Assembly: GCF_031143425.1 (NCBI RefSeq) | Contig: NC_090438.1 | Span: forward strand, 774,329,138-774,393,137 | Length of the DNA: 64,000 nt | Source: Pleurodeles waltl | Taxonomy: Eukaryota; Chordata; Amphibia; Caudata; Salamandridae | Direction: 5' to 3' | In this document: positions 1 to 12,989 of the stretch, in pieces | Numbering within the stretch: the stretch's first letter is position 1 | How the letters are laid out: the number at the start of each line of letters is the position of its first letter | Notes under the pieces: generated by a model | What the model was told of the DNA's origin: nothing | What the model saw: the letters and a program-made list of their open reading frames with translations, nothing else | Database searches by the model: none | Translations under genes and position numbers: made by a program

Positions 1-835
1 TTTGCTCTCTCTTGCTCTTTGTCAAAGTTTGCTAAGAAGAAACATAAGTGTTTATCTCCAAAAATGAGTGCTGGATGGCCCCACCTGCAAACACGGGCTC
101 ATATTAAACACTGAGTGACAGTATAATCAGAATATTTCAATTGAGGGCTGTAGGTATTGTTACAGGCCTGCAAGCAGTGATGGTTTCTCTTTGAGGTTGG
201 GGGAGTGTAACCCCCCCCCCCACCCCCCCCGCCTGCTGGGAGCTGAGCAGGAAGAAATAGAATGGCAATAGAAAGATTTCATTGCCATTTTATTTTGCAC
301 CAGCCCAGAGACATGCTCTGCTGGCGGAAGCATAGGTAGGAGACGACTGCCTCTGCTTCCATCAGCAGAAGGCTATAGCAGTACCTAGACTGGATGCTCT
401 AAAGTGCGCATGTCACTTTGGCCAGCTGATTTGAAGCTCTCAGCTCAGGTGTTTTACAGGTGGGTGGAGGCCAAGAACAGGCCTAGAGGGCCTGAAGGAG
501 CATCCAGCTAGGACGCTCCATCCTATCCAGGTGCTTCTTTCATGCTGGTTAACAGCATGAGATCAGCATCTGGATTGGTTAAGGGAGCTCTTCCTCCTTC
601 GGAGGTAGCAGAAGCGCGGGAGCAGGATGCACAGCCCGTGGGTAAGTACTTCTTTTATGTGAGATGCATATGTGTGTAATGCATGTGTGTGATGTATGTA
701 AATGTGTAGTGAAGTGGTGGAGTATTCTGTGGCTGCCAATCTCTGAGGTGCTTCTTGAGCCCTGTCCTGGTGGGCTCCGGCTTGGTTTCTCAATAGCTGC
801 TAAATTCATGGTTATTTTGTGCCCCACTCTTGTGT
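1..835. other. Anonymous sequence with C-rich tract
   Basis: No coding region is recognised. A nearly pure C tract lies at 211-230, broken by one A. The stretch around 540-600 (AACAGCATGAGA followed by CAGCATCTGGATTGG) resembles part of the dispersed repeat at about 11.82-11.88 kb, so this may be a decayed copy of that repeat. The open frames are short and have no known motif. Confidence 0.4.
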
Positions 836-956
836 CACTCCAGGTGCTGCTGCTGTAAGAAATGCCTCTCTCCTTTCCCTTCTGTAGGCTGCCGATAGAA
901 ATAGAAAAAAAACAGAAAATATACTTTTCTTTCAGCTGCAGCAGCAGCACCTGGAG
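836..956. repeat. Inverted repeat with CTG/CAG arms
   Basis: The arms CTCCAGGTGCTGCTGCTG (about 839-856) and CAGCAGCAGCACCTGGAG (939-956) are perfect reverse complements over 18 bases and enclose about 80 bases. Family unknown; it could be part of a foldback element. Confidence 0.6.
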
Positions 957-1108
957 CAAAATAGGAGATGTGCAGAAAGGAAAAATAATTTTCCCTTCAT
1001 CCCACTGTTCTGGCTCTACACCTTTCTTCTCAGCCTTAAGAAGAGGTGCTAACACCTTTATTGCCTGCACCTGCATTGCAATGAAGGCTGCTAATTACCT
1101 TTCCTTCA

Positions 1109-1192
1109 TTATGGGCCCTTATCTTCAGCTTGGGCCCATAATTGCAAGTTGGTTTAATTAACAGCCATTATTGCCCCTGCAGGGGGCAATAA
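1109..1192. repeat. Two adjacent short hairpins
   Basis: The first is TTATGGGCCC (1109-1118) against GGGCCCATAA (1132-1141), with 13 bases between. The second, 1168-1192, is a near-perfect palindrome centred on CTGCAG with TTATTGCCCC and GGGGCAATAA arms. No element family is recognised. Confidence 0.6.
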
Positions 1193-3108
1193 CATCTAAT
1201 TAGCACATAACTTGGAATGTTCAGTGCTGACAAGTAAATCACACTGCTTAAAATGTGGTAAACAGCAAACCAGACACAGCCCCCTGGTTAAGGACAAAGG
1301 ACCCAGCCCCTCCAACCTTTTTCCAAAGCTGACAAAGTGTCTGGCAGGCTGAGAAAAGGTCTGTTCATACAGCGCTTAACTCCCTGAGGTGAAATTTGCC
1401 AGTCTGAAGACTTCACATTCCGGTGGGTGTGACCTCCCCAGCCTGGCAAAGTTCTTTGGGAGCCCCCCCCTCATAGACGTGGACCTGGGCGCTTCGGTTT
1501 TAAGCCCTGAAGTGCTCAGGGATGAGCGTCCATCAGTGACGCTTGTCACAGAGTGGGGAGGGGTCAGCAACTCTCAACAACCACATCCGCCTCTATGATG
1601 GGGTAAGGAAACAATAGAAACTTCTCTCCTGCTCTCTCAAGATCACTGTCGCAGCCAGGTATGTTTTTAAAAATATTGCACGAGTATGTGCATGTGTGCC
1701 TGTATGAATGTTTGAGTACTTGTGCATACATGCACGCTGTGAAAGAATGTGTGCATGCATATGTGCTCAGTGTGAATGAAAGAAAGTGCACGTGGTTATG
1801 TTCCACCCCACCTCTGATGCATTATGGGCCACTACTGCAGCTAACAACAATAGATTCATTTCAATAATACAATTGAACACAAAAGATGCTTGAAAGTGAT
1901 TTGTAACTACTAGTATATGCCCTGAATAGAAGCTTTTGAATGGTATTCAAATAACTTGGAGTGGGATGAGTGGGGGAAGGAGTGACAAGGGTGCCATAGT
2001 CACGTGTTTATAGCTTCAGTGACCTTGCAGCTAGTCATTATAGCTGGTTATTGTCCTTTACATGAACTCGTGTGTGCCTGACGCGTATTAATTAGACGAG
2101 TCCTGCCACTATGGTTGGTTCCAAAACACTACCAAAAACTGCCTTTGTTCCAGAGAGTCAATCCAGCCCATGTTATATAACTGACAGAGGATCAGCTGTT
2201 TACCTAGCCTGGCAAAAAACATATCACAGCAAAGGCAGAAAAATGAGTGATAATCATCTCATTTACGGTGCAGCAAACTATCTCTCTGTGAAGTGTAAGG
2301 AAAGGCAGATGTTGTATCTTTGTTCTCTTGAAACTTATATGTGTTTCCATATAAGGGTGTTAATGGCCATGAAGAAGCATGGGATCACTAAACAAAATGT
2401 AATGTCAGAAAACATATTGACCTGCTCATAGCATTTAATGTAAGACACATGTTGACCTCTTAACAGCATAAAACATATGGCAATGGTATTTTGTCTTGTA
2501 TCAGGGAGAATCTGTAATCAATGAAGACAAGATCCTTGGATAGTGGAATACAATTTTACAGCACATGCACTCTGCACCCCTCAGAGACACTGACAAATCA
2601 AGTATTTTGAGATGTATAAAGACACAAAGGAAAGGTTGCACAGTTGTGAGGCAGCACACCACCGCTCATTTTTCCCACCTTTAAAAGAAACCACAGGAGT
2701 CAGGTTGCTAAACAACCATACACAAATTAGTTTACCACTTCCTCTTATTCATGGTGACCCAATGATGAGAATGAGGAGCGTAGCTGGTAATTCTTAATTA
2801 CTAATGGCTTAAAGTAAAGCAAAAAGTAAAGGAAAAAAGTTCCATGATGCGGACAGAGTTGAATGCATCATAGTGCTATTTTATCTTTACTTTTAGCCAT
2901 ACTGTGCAACATGTCAACAAAATATTGTCAACACCAATAGATCTCACATAGGCAAAACCTATTGGCTTTGCAAATGCTTCTTATGTGCCAGAAGGCGTGG
3001 GAGCCCTGATGTCCCGACTTTGAAACTGGGGAACCAGGTTACAGTCTTGGCGTCGGCTCAATATCTTGCAAATCACTTAATCTCCCTGTGCATAAACAAA
3101 TACTGTGT
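1193..3108. other. Anonymous sequence
   Basis: No gene, RNA or element recognised. Short open frames (for example 2111-2431 on +) have no identifiable domain. A TG-rich patch near 1680-1800 resembles a decayed microsatellite. Confidence 0.4.
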
Positions 3109-3109
3109 A

Positions 3110-3165
<56 letters not shown>
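3109..3165. repeat. (TTA)n microsatellite
   Basis: Essentially uninterrupted trinucleotide repeat of about 57 bases, ending at ATTATCATTA. Confidence 0.95.
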
Positions 3166-3545
3166 CATTAAATTTGACATGTAAGGCAGATATCTACCTA
3201 AAAAAAGTTTTACCAGTGCTAGGCTTGTCTACTGAAAGATTGCAAACCTGCCAGACTTCAAAAGGAATTATATTTAAAGGGGTTCTAAATACTGAAACAG
3301 CCATGTTTTTAAGATTTGCGAAACATAGAGAGTGACTGACACACCCTTAATCTAGGAGGGAGCGGATTCCAAAGTTTCAGACCTAGAAAAAAAAGGCACG
3401 CCCCCTTAGTGAGATTTCCAAATTCTAGGAATTATAGCCAACTTGGAATCACTTGATTGCAAAGAGCGAGCGGGAGTATACAGGGAAGCCAATGTTCTAA
3501 GATAGGAAGGTCCTACGTTTGCCAGGCATTTGAACATATAACATA
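3166..3545. other. Probable dispersed repeat, unclassified
   Basis: No coding capacity. The sequence on both sides of the 68-bp MITE below (about 3.3-3.9 kb) reads as one older repeat into which the MITE inserted. The right part contains a short GCAGAA iteration near 3703-3722. Family not recognised. Confidence 0.3.
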
Positions 3546-3613
3546 GGGCCAGATGTAGCAAAGGGTTTTAACCATTCTGTGTCTATGGGAAAATGTGTTC
3601 GTACATATGGCCC
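3546..3613. mobile_element. 68-bp Harbinger-type MITE with ATA target duplication
   Basis: It begins GGGCCAGATGTAGC and ends with the imperfect inverse TACATATGGCCC, flanked on both sides by ATA (3543-3545 and 3614-3616). A 3-bp target duplication is typical of PIF/Harbinger elements, and the terminus is the one carried by the Harbinger copies at 18.3-20.8 and 54.5-58.0 kb. A homologous copy in reverse orientation lies in the 5' LTR at 48,040-48,106. Non-autonomous, no coding capacity. Confidence 0.8.
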
Positions 3614-6600
3614 ATAATGCCTTAAAATGCACCCAATGCTCAACGAGTAAACAATGAAGCATCCAAAGCTAAGTGGCTGTCGAGGTCAATTTCGGAGGAT
3701 AAAGCAGAAGCAGAAGCAGAAGCCGGGCAGAAGAATACTGAATAATCTGGAGGTGTTTAAAAAAAGTTTTTCCTGACCCACAGGTACAACATATTACTGT
3801 AATCCAGTCTGGAAATCACCAAGGCTTGGACTACTGTTCTCTGTGCAGCAATGGGGAGACAATGTCAAATGTAACTGGTACTCATGTAAAGCGATCCAAT
3901 ACCTCTAGGTCGAGTTCATGCTATATAAGTCAAACTGCAAAAAAAGGTCAAACTGTCTGAAAAAGATTATACAAATTATATTTAATACAGGGCGGGCTCT
4001 CTGGTTGAGAACGATCGTATGACACTGAGCCTGCGGAGTGCAACTTGTCCATTCCCCTAGACTACCATTCACTAACAATGGCAGGCGTTTCGAACAGCAC
4101 AATGTAATATGTACATGTGCGTAACTCCAATTGTTATTTTGAAAACTTTTTTGTCCACTCCTGTGCAGTGTTACTACGCAAGATTAAAATTTACAACTCT
4201 TTTAAGTTGTGCCTGTGCAAGTCATCAACCTTAACATTTCTTTAACAAATACAAATTTTGGGGTCACTGATTGCACTTTTAACAGGTACTGTCCAAGCTG
4301 GCCATTAGAAGAACAACCACAAGTACGGGGTGCATGTCAGGAAGTAAAAACACTACCAAGAGTAGGAAGAGTGCAGGAGTGCAGATGGCGTGTTCACTGG
4401 TAAATTAAAAAAAATGTATCTGCAAAATGAAGTAGGCAGTGGAAGGACCCTGGCCAGTAGCCAGTGACCAGTGACCAGAAGATGTATTTGGTTAAATCTC
4501 CACAGACGACATGGACGGCAAAAACAGAGCAGGAAGTGAAAGCAGACAACTTGCTGCCCAATGAGACGCAAGTGAAATAGAGCAACATTGGAATCCTTGA
4601 ATGGTAAGTTCAGGTAAGTAAGAGATGGGTTCTAATCCTCTTTTAAGGTTTTTCTTTTATCAATAAAAGACTTCACAAGCACAGAGCAAGCGAGTGCCAT
4701 GCAGGATAAACCTAAAAATATTGGCAAAGCCAATAAGTCTGGCCTTGCAAAGATGGTACAATGGTTACATTTTACTTTTGGCACATGCAGAAGAATAAAA
4801 TGAGAACATATCATCACCTACACTTTACTCCCATGTCCTTGCAATACTTATTTGTAATTAAAAGAAATACACATCCCAAATAATTTTAATAGGACAATAC
4901 GGTGTTTCCTGGAAGGCTGACATTCTGAGACAGGCATGGAAACCCCTTTAAATTGTAATGGATATGACAGGAAAATATAATACTTTCTGACTAAATGTAA
5001 CATTAATATTGCTTTTAAATTAAAATATCCTGAAGACACATTTTATACACATAAAAATGACTAAAAATATTAATAAAGGAAGGTCAAATAATGTAAACAG
5101 AAAAATTGACAAAAGGATTTTAGTCCAACAGCCTCAGCACTGTAATTTTTAAAAAATATTATTACATGAGGCAATTGAGAAGCTATAGGTGTCTCTCGGC
5201 CAGACCTAAAAAATGAGATGGGTATAGTCCTATATAACTGTGCCCTTTTTTCTAACAACAATGCAGTAGATCAAGAAGGGACAGACTGTGATGCCACCAG
5301 CACTTCGCACAAGTTGCAACCATAGTCCAGTCCAGTTTTGAAACCTATACACCTTCATCATTCACTCACCAGTGAACCAACAAGCTATTTATTAACATGG
5401 GTAGGTAGCACATAAATGTGTGCACAAAACTCAGTTCTAGCAAAACCTCTATCTTACATTCTCCAAATGATCCATTGTGCATTGTTTCTGCTGAACATAC
5501 TCTTGGCTGGTGGGGAAAAGTAGAAAGACTGGTGATCATATGAAGCAAAGGAGCCCTATATCAGCATAGAACCAGTCATAGCAGCTTTGAAAGAGCTACC
5601 CGCCCTATTAATTTAATAACTACACCTCCCACGCATCAGGCCCTAAATTACTCTGGGTGTAAGTCATTTAAGAAAAATCAAGAATAGCAAAGTTTTTTTT
5701 AAGTTGAAAAATCGAAACAAAGTAAAAAAGCACTGGCAAAACCAATAGGCTCCAGCACAGACTGCCAGCCTTTTTGCTTTGTCAAGGCTCGTTTAGTTTT
5801 GTTGTGATTACTGTAAAACGTTATTCTTGGGGAAATTCCTGGGCTTATGTCAATCCTTGAAAAACAGGGGATAAAAGAAAAAATATGTTTGGCAAGAACT
5901 ACTTTGTGGATGTTTTTCTTGCAGAACAGCAGCAAAGGTAGTCACGGGCTGAATTGGCCTGACCCACTGGTCCATGCTATATGGGGTAGAGGGTGGAAGA
6001 AAATGTGAATGGCACAATAACAGAGCATCTGATGAAGAGGGCTGACTGAAAGCCACAATAGGTAGGTATTTTATACATATAATTTCAGTAAAATCAAAAG
6101 GTCTTTGCTAAAAATGTCTGGTCTCAGGTGTTACGGCTCTGTGACTCCAGGCTACTGTAGTGAAACATCCATCTGGCACAAACAAGTCCCTCTCTGAGAA
6201 ACAAATGTATTTTCTTGCCTCTGTATCCTCCCAATGGACTGGCCTCAGCACAGAAGACGTTAGCGATGTATTGTAGATTGTCTTCTATGTGATTGTTCGG
6301 TGTCTTGTGCACATGGCAACTGCAACTCGCGTGTTCAGGGGTTTATCGCTTTTTGTTTTTATAACACCCTTCACACCTCTTTAAAAATACATTTACGGCT
6401 GATGCAGTCATGAAAGAAAGGGGCTAATAGAAGCGTCGGGTTCCTGCTCTGTGATAGCAAGCATCCCCCCTGTGTCAGAACCGATGCCTGCTCCGCTACC
6501 TCATGTATATCATATTCTCTAATGTATTATATTAAATAGTGCGAAGGAGACATTACTGTACTTTCTAAGTCACAGGTACTTGGCATTCTCGATAAGCTTC

Positions 6601-6929
6601 CTATTAGTGCGGTTTCAAATTATGACAATGCGACGAGGCGATGCTAATGACAGTGCTATACACGTCAAAAACATAGCGTAGCATAACGTAATGTAACGTA
6701 ATATATAACATAACAGACCTAAAACATAATATAATGTGCCTCATCTAGCTGTGTGGCTGGCACCATATTTCAATCAAACCAGCAGATTTTAAGGAAATAC
6801 TTCGAGGCTCAACACTTTGTGAGACAAGCATTTGCAAAGTCTGTCTCGCCTATGAAAAAGCTCTCGGCTTTACCAATGTGTTTTAGCCATGCTGTATAGC
6901 AGCATGCCTGCAGTTCAGCATGGCTAAAC
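3614..6929. other. Anonymous AT-rich sequence
   Basis: No gene or structured element recognised. Open frames are short and have no motif. A run of similar short words (ACGTAATGTAACGTAATATATAAC type) near 6670-6710 looks like a small degenerate simple repeat. Confidence 0.35.
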
Positions 6930-8955
6930 TTTAGTGGCACAGGGTCGAGTTGAGTGAAATTTCATGAAGTGGAATGGTGAAGAGTGGAGTACAGTGTTGT
7001 AGGGCGGAGTGGCACAGAAGTGTCGCCTATTGGAGTGGCAGGGAGTTGATTTGTGTACAGTGGAGTAGAACAGAGTGGACTGGTATAGAGTACATTGGCG
7101 TACAGTGTTGCAGGGTACAGTGTTCTAGAATGCAGTGGCGTCGAGTGCAGCGGCATAGAAATCAGCAGCATACAATGCAGCATTGTAGAATGTAGTGGTA
7201 TAGATTACAGTGTTGCATAGTAGAGTGCAGTGGCATAGAATGCAGTCGTGCAGAGTAGAGTGCTTCAAAGTAGAGTAGAGTGCCATGGAGATCAGTGGCA
7301 TAGAGTTCAGTGGTGCAGAGTAGAGTGGCATACAATGCAGTGGCGTAAAGTGGTGCAGAGTTGAGTGGCATAGAGCGGTTCTGGGTAGAATATAGTGCTG
7401 AAGAGTGCAGTGTTGTAGATTGGAGTGCTGCAGAGTGCAGTGACAAACAATGGAGTGATGCAGAGCAGTGACATAGAGTGCTGCAGAGTAGAGTGCAGTG
7501 GCATGGAGTGCCATAGAGTAAATTGGACTGGTGTAGAGTGCATTTGTGTAGAGTGTTGCAGAGTATAGTGACTTAGAGTGCAGTGGCATATAGGGGAGAG
7601 TGCAGCGGCACAGAATTCCGCGGCATATCACATAGCGTTGGAGAATGCAGTGGCATAGATTAGACGGGTGTATAGTAGAGTGCAGTGGTGCAGAATGGAG
7701 TGTTGCAGAGTAGAGTGACGTAGATTGCAGTGACGTAGAGTGCAGTGATGTAGAGTAGAGTGACATAGTGGCAGAGAATGTAGTGGTTTAGGGTGGTCCA
7801 TAGTAGAGTGCAGAACCATACAGTGCAGGGATGCAGAGTAAAGTGGCATAGAGTGCATTGGCACAGAATGCAGTGGTGCACAGTAAAGTGGCATTGAGTT
7901 GAGTGGCTAAGAGTGCAGCGTTGCAGAGTAGAGTATCAGAGGACAGTGGTATAGAGTGGCATAATGTGCATTTGCATAGAGTACAGGGGTGTAGAGTGTA
8001 GTGGCATAGAGTGCAATGACATAGAGTGCAGTGGCGTAAAGTGCAGTGGTGTAGAGTGCAGTGACAAAGAGTAGATTGTTTCAGACTAGAGGGAAGTGGC
8101 GTACAGTTGAGTGGTGCAGAGTGGAGCGCAGTGGCACAGAATGGCACTGTTGAGTGCAGTGGCATAGAGTGCAATGGTGCAAAGTAGATTAGAGTGGTGT
8201 ACAGTGGATTGGTATAGAGTGCAGGGGTGAGATTTGAGTGTTACAGAGTAAATTGCATTGGCCTAGAGTGTAATGGCATATAGTTCAGTGGCACAGAGTG
8301 CCATGTTGTAGAGTGGATTGGCATAGAGTGCATTTGTGCAGAGTAGACTTGAGTGTCCTAGACAGGTGTGGTGTAGAGTGGGGTGGTGAAGAGTGTAATG
8401 GTGTAGAGTAGAGTGGGTAGAGTGCATTGTCATAGAGTAGAGAGGTGCAAAGTAGAGTAGAGATGTGTAGAGTGAAGTGGCACAGAGTGCAGTGTTGTGA
8501 AGTGTGCAGAGTGGAGTACAGTGCAGTGGGAGAGTAGATTGGCTTAGAATGCAGTGGTATAGAGTAGAGTGTTCCATAGTAGAATATAGTGACATAGAGT
8601 GCAGTGGCCTAGATTGCAGTGATGTAGAGTAGAGTGATGCCGAGTAGAGTAAAGTGGCATAGATTGGTAGACTGGAATTGCTCAGGGTAGATTAGAGTGG
8701 TGCTGGGTAGAGTGGAGTGGAGTGGTGTAGCATAGCATAGAGTGGAATGGCGTAGAGTGGTGTAGAGTGCAGTGGCATGTAGGAGACTGCTTCAGAGCAA
8801 AGTGAAGTGGCCTTGAGTGGAGTGGTGCAGGGTAGTTTGTAGTGGCATGGAGTAGAGTGGTGTAGAGTGGAGTGGTGAAGAGTAGAGTGCAGTGTGTGGA
8901 GTGGAGCAGAGAAGAGTAGAGTGGCGTAGAGTGGACTATGCATGGAGTGGTAACA
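6930..8955 (+). repeat. Degenerate 15-bp satellite-like array A
   Basis: About 2 kb built from variants of a 15-bp unit close to CATAGAGTGCAGTGG, with frequent variants such as GTAGAGTGGAGTGGT and GCAGAGTAGAGTGGC. Because 15 is a multiple of three, the minus strand shows long stop-free frames (up to about 213 codons) rich in repeating Leu-His-Ser-Thr and Leu-Tyr-Ala-Thr. These are by-products of the repeat period and not genes. Array B at 24.75-27.39 kb is the same family in reverse orientation. Confidence 0.9.
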
Positions 8956-9095
8956 CACTGTCATTACAGACAACACATTTTCAATTGAAATGACCATTAC
9001 ATTTGCACCGACATACTGTTTTGCTAATAAAATTATACAGCGCACAAACCACTGCGCGTGAAAACAGCATTACCTAGAGCATTGATTTGTTTTTA

Positions 9096-9670
9096 TCATA
9101 TTATAGTATTTGTTTCCAAAACATTTTAGAATTAACAAACAATGTGCTTCATTTGTTCGTTTCTAGTTCTGATGTATTCTGAAATACTTGCACATTTTAT
9201 TTAAATGTTGTTGTGTGCTAGAAAAAAAACCTCTCCTACCCCCAGTATCCAGCAAGATTGTCACATAAACCATGTCACTTTGAAGTCAGAGAAAGACAAG
9301 TACACACCAAGCTACCTCTGAAGACAGAGCCTGACATTTGACCTCTCTCTCTTTGACTGCACAGCAAAAGTGACAAGATAAAAACAGGATTTACAGGCCT
9401 GTTTACAGAAAGGAACAATCATGGAAGAATACAAGGGGAGTTGGTGTGAAAAGGCTTTGCTCCTTGGGACGGACAAACTCACCCTAGACACCCTAAAACA
9501 AATTAAAGAAGCAAATGTGAAGCCAGAAAATGTGAGTTATAAACCGCCAAGCCAGTGGTAAGCAAAAGGAGGAAAGCATTCCAAAGAAACCTCTCTGAAT
9601 GTCCCCCACTGTGTTTAGCAAACCAGACAGCAGCACTGTCTGAAATGCTTTGGCCTAAAAGGTGTCTGGC
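9096..9670 (+). repeat. Dispersed repeat, copy 1 of 2
   Basis: Diverged direct duplicate of 20,797-21,370. Shared stretches include TTTAAATGTT(G/A)TTGTGTGCTA, the segment beginning CAGCAAGATT, and the GCACTGTCTG segment near the end. No coding capacity is evident. The family is unknown; two copies in the same orientation about 11.7 kb apart fit either a dispersed transposable element or an old segmental duplication. Confidence 0.75.
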
Positions 9671-10679
9671 CACTAAGGCAGGGGCGGTAGGGTTTTTAGG
9701 TTTGTGGAATGTTGGAGGGGGCAACATATATTAAAAAGTATTGATTTTCTTTGGGGCTAATGGTGGTCTAGGCATTTGGCAAAAGTGAGGATAAGAAGTT
9801 GGGGAAAGTGCTTCAAATGTTCCATTTGTTAGCAAACTAAGCCAGTCATGTTTGTCAAAATATTGAAGGATTTATAAACTACTTTACGGGAGAGTTGGGA
9901 GATCTCTTCCAAGTATGTTTTTGAAGATAAAGCCCTTATTACATCCAGTAATCACTGGGTATGGTAAAGGGTGCATCACTTCTAATTGCAATCCCTGCGC
10001 AAATAAGAGTTTGCACTGGGACTGGCATTATTCATTCGACTCATAATGAAGGCCTTTGTATCAAATTGTATATCTGTGAGTCCAGTTGGCCTATTAGCAT
10101 TGATCAGTGCTATTTCTCACTGGTGCTCTGGTTACTGGTATGTTTGGTCGTGTTGGAAGTGCAGTAGCTCTGCTGAATAAGGCCTTTTAGCTCTGTTGTA
10201 TTACTAGAGGCGTAGGCTAGGATTCTTCTCCCACCATTTAAGGAATACATTTCCTAGCCTTTTTTGTTTTTGATGGTTTTGTTTTATTATTCTTGTTGTA
10301 CTTGAAAGAACATAACATGACTCAGAACATGTGAGTGCAGCTACAATCATCTGACACGTGTTTCACTCAGGTTGGCTACGCTTGTGAGATTTTTCAAAGT
10401 GTATGTAAGTAGTGAGTTAGCACATATACTGACGCTCCTGGAGTCGGCTGTGTAATTAGTTACCTTGGGTCTGAGATGATAGCTAATACTAACAAACATT
10501 AAGAAAGCACAGAGGCATATTTAGAAGGAGAAAAACTTGACATACCTCAATATAGCTGCATCTTTTGAGTCAAGTTAAGTATAATAACTATAAAACCAAA
10601 ACAAAAACATCACAAACTAAATATTTCTTTTATTGATTGCCTGCTGGGAGAGTAACAGCATCCTGCTATGGTTCATCAT
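9671..10679. other. Anonymous sequence
   Basis: Nothing recognised. Short open frames such as 9961-10167 on + have no known motif. Confidence 0.35.
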
Positions 10680-11355
10680 TTATCCTCGATGACGTTTACC
10701 ATTGCATTGGTCCAAGTTGTTCTTTCACTCCTTGTTAGGCAACATAGAAAATTTAACACGGTTGCCTTTAATTAGCCCATTGCTTTAAGTTGCCTCTATT
10801 TCTCATTGTTGGACTTCGCAGAGCACTACCATGTCTGTCTGCAACCAGTAGATACCTTAGGGTTGTTCCCTATAAATCCTGGGTACATTCTATAGACCAT
10901 GATCCTAATAACTATATTCCACAAACAGGACTCCCATCCAAAGACTACTACTACAAGTGCTCATGATGCCATCTGTGTGGTCCTCCATGTCGCCTTTTGG
11001 TGCACTTTCTACATCATATAACCTGACTTCCTGTCACAAGTGAATTGCTGTGGGCTGCATGTCTTTCACTCTCAGGTGGACCAGAAAGTACATCTACCCT
11101 GATTGCCTGCAACTAGTGCATTGCTATGGGTTGTTCTTCTGTTTCTCCAATGTGAGCATTATATGGTATATACCCTGCTGGCTGTAAACAGTACATCTCA
11201 GTGGATTGTTCATCTGCTGCTCTGGGGTGCTCTTTTTAGAGGCAATCACATGGCTACTGGTAACCAATGTGTTCCGGTGGCTTTCTCCTCTGTCACTCCT
11301 GAGTTACCTCTGTAGACTGCATAACCTAGCTGCCTGCAACAAGTGAACCCCTATG
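10680..11355 (+). repeat. ~77-bp degenerate tandem repeat
   Basis: Successive units start with variants of CTGCCTGCAACAAGTGAATTG followed by a GGGTTGTTC segment and a CTCT-rich segment. Clear unit starts lie near 11,021, 11,099, 11,177, 11,252 and 11,328, giving a spacing of about 75-79 bases; weaker units extend left to about 10.68 kb. No coding function inferred. Confidence 0.65.
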
Positions 11356-11639
11356 TTTTAATTATTACAACACCAAATGTGAAAGCCTAAAGACCATTTG
11401 GTGCATGTGTGGGATGCCTGATCCTACAGGAATATAACACATTTTTAGAGGAAACGCTTCACCCAGAAAATAGTGGCGTGCTTCATCATTGGTTTTCCTC
11501 TCACCCTGGTAGTAGAATGTTACCACCTGGGTGGGCTCAATTAAGCCTGGGAGAACTTACATATGCTACTTTCTGGACAATTATGGGGGGGTTCAGTGTG
11601 GTTTTAAAAATGGTTATGGGTGTATCCATACCTGGCTTA

Positions 11640-12160
11640 GCATCAGGGGAGGCTGCTGCCAGAAAGGGCTGGTGGGGTCGTAGGGGGTGGTGTGGGGGGC
11701 AATAATAAAAAAAGGAAAATACACTTACCTGTCACCTCGCTTCAGCTTTTCCCGCCGCTCCCACTGCCTTGGTGCTTTCCGCGCTCCCCTCCCCACCAAA
11801 TCCAGATGCTTATCTCATCCTGTTACACAGCATGAGAGAAGCACCAGGATTGGGCTAAGCGGGCTGAAATGCAGCTCAGGGAGGGAGTGGGAGTCTGCGC
11901 TTGGTCTCCACCTGGCTGTGAAATACAGCTTGGTTGGAGAGTTCTAAGTGCGCAGGCCAAACTGAAATGCACACTTAGAGTGCATTACTACTCCTCTTCC
12001 CTGATGACGAAGATGCTGGCCCCACCCCATCCCAGACTCAGTCACTGGAAAAATAAAATGATAATGATTTATTATAATTGTATTTTTCTGCTGCTTTTTA
12101 TCATTGGGGCGATGATCCTCCGCCATAGCGAAGGGGCCTCTTCTGCTTAGCATATGAGTG
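11640..12160 (+). repeat. Dispersed repeat, unclassified
   Basis: A GC-rich block starting GGGGAGGCTGCTGCC, followed by an AAAAAAAGGAAAATACACTTACCT segment and ending in a region containing CGCCATAGCGAAGGGGCC. Part of it (CACAGCATGAGAGAAGCACC) recurs in decayed form near 550 in this window. No transposase or reverse transcriptase is encoded, so it is probably non-autonomous. Confidence 0.45.
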
Positions 12161-12980
12161 GGTGTTCCTGTGTTTCATTTAGCTTTCTTCTATTAGGTTT
12201 CGAAGCAGGCCCCATCGGCTCAGAGTAAATAGACGCTTCCCTGTGGTCATACTCTCAAACATAATAAAGAGTATTATTAATGTTCTATTTATAGTGTTCT
12301 GTGTCTATTTACTCCATACATCAATAAAAGAGATAACATAATCTTTTTTCCAATCCACTGTTCATTCTTTATGATGCTTATGCTTTACTTGTGGAATGAT
12401 GATTATTCCTTTGCACAACACATAACAGAATGGTACAATAATGTGACTCACTCGTATATGTCCCTTAGAATCATAGTCCCTCAGGTCATTCATAGTTTCA
12501 ACAAATAGATACCCATCTTGCATGTGCAGTTGGTCAGAAATTGTTTTGGCTCGTTATTCGGATTGCAGACCGCATAAGTGATACACAAAGTGCACATGAC
12601 ACGCACCTCCCATCAAGCGCTCTAGGATAGCTGTATATTGTGCCTTAAGGGTTTTCTAAACAATAACATTAGAAAGGAACGCATGCAAGACGTTTTTTGT
12701 TTGGACATACAGTCCATTAAATCAACAGTAATTAACAGAGCTAATTATTTAATAGAATAACCCGAACCTAAGGAACTCACCTTCCATAATCTGACTGATG
12801 TATATGCAGGCTTCGAGAGGGTATCATTAACGACAAAACCAAATTGGTGTTGGAAGATCGCCAAACTTATAAGGACTGGGAGACCATATGTGTTTTCTTC
12901 AAATAACGCCAGTATTATTTGTTGAAAATTATATGTCAACAGGCCTGCCTGGTATAATGCCAAATGATCTAATGCTTATG
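12161..12980. other. Anonymous AT-rich sequence
   Basis: No gene or element recognised. Confidence 0.35.
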
Positions 12981-12989
12981 ATTAGTGGG

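Noticed and set aside
579..1076. 165-codon minus-strand frame
   Set aside because: No recognisable domain; it runs through an inverted repeat and His/Thr-rich simple sequence.
6024..6056. CTGATGA...GAAA resembling a hammerhead core
   Set aside because: Stem II would have at most two pairs and there is no stem I or cleavage-site partner.
7125..7766. Long minus-strand frame (213 codons) rich in Leu-His-Ser-Thr and Leu-Tyr-Ala
   Set aside because: It lies wholly in the 15-bp array; the period is a multiple of three, which keeps a stop-free frame open automatically.
6930..8955. CRISPR-like array
   Set aside because: Units are contiguous and degenerate with no unique spacers or conserved direct repeats; the context is vertebrate transposable elements.
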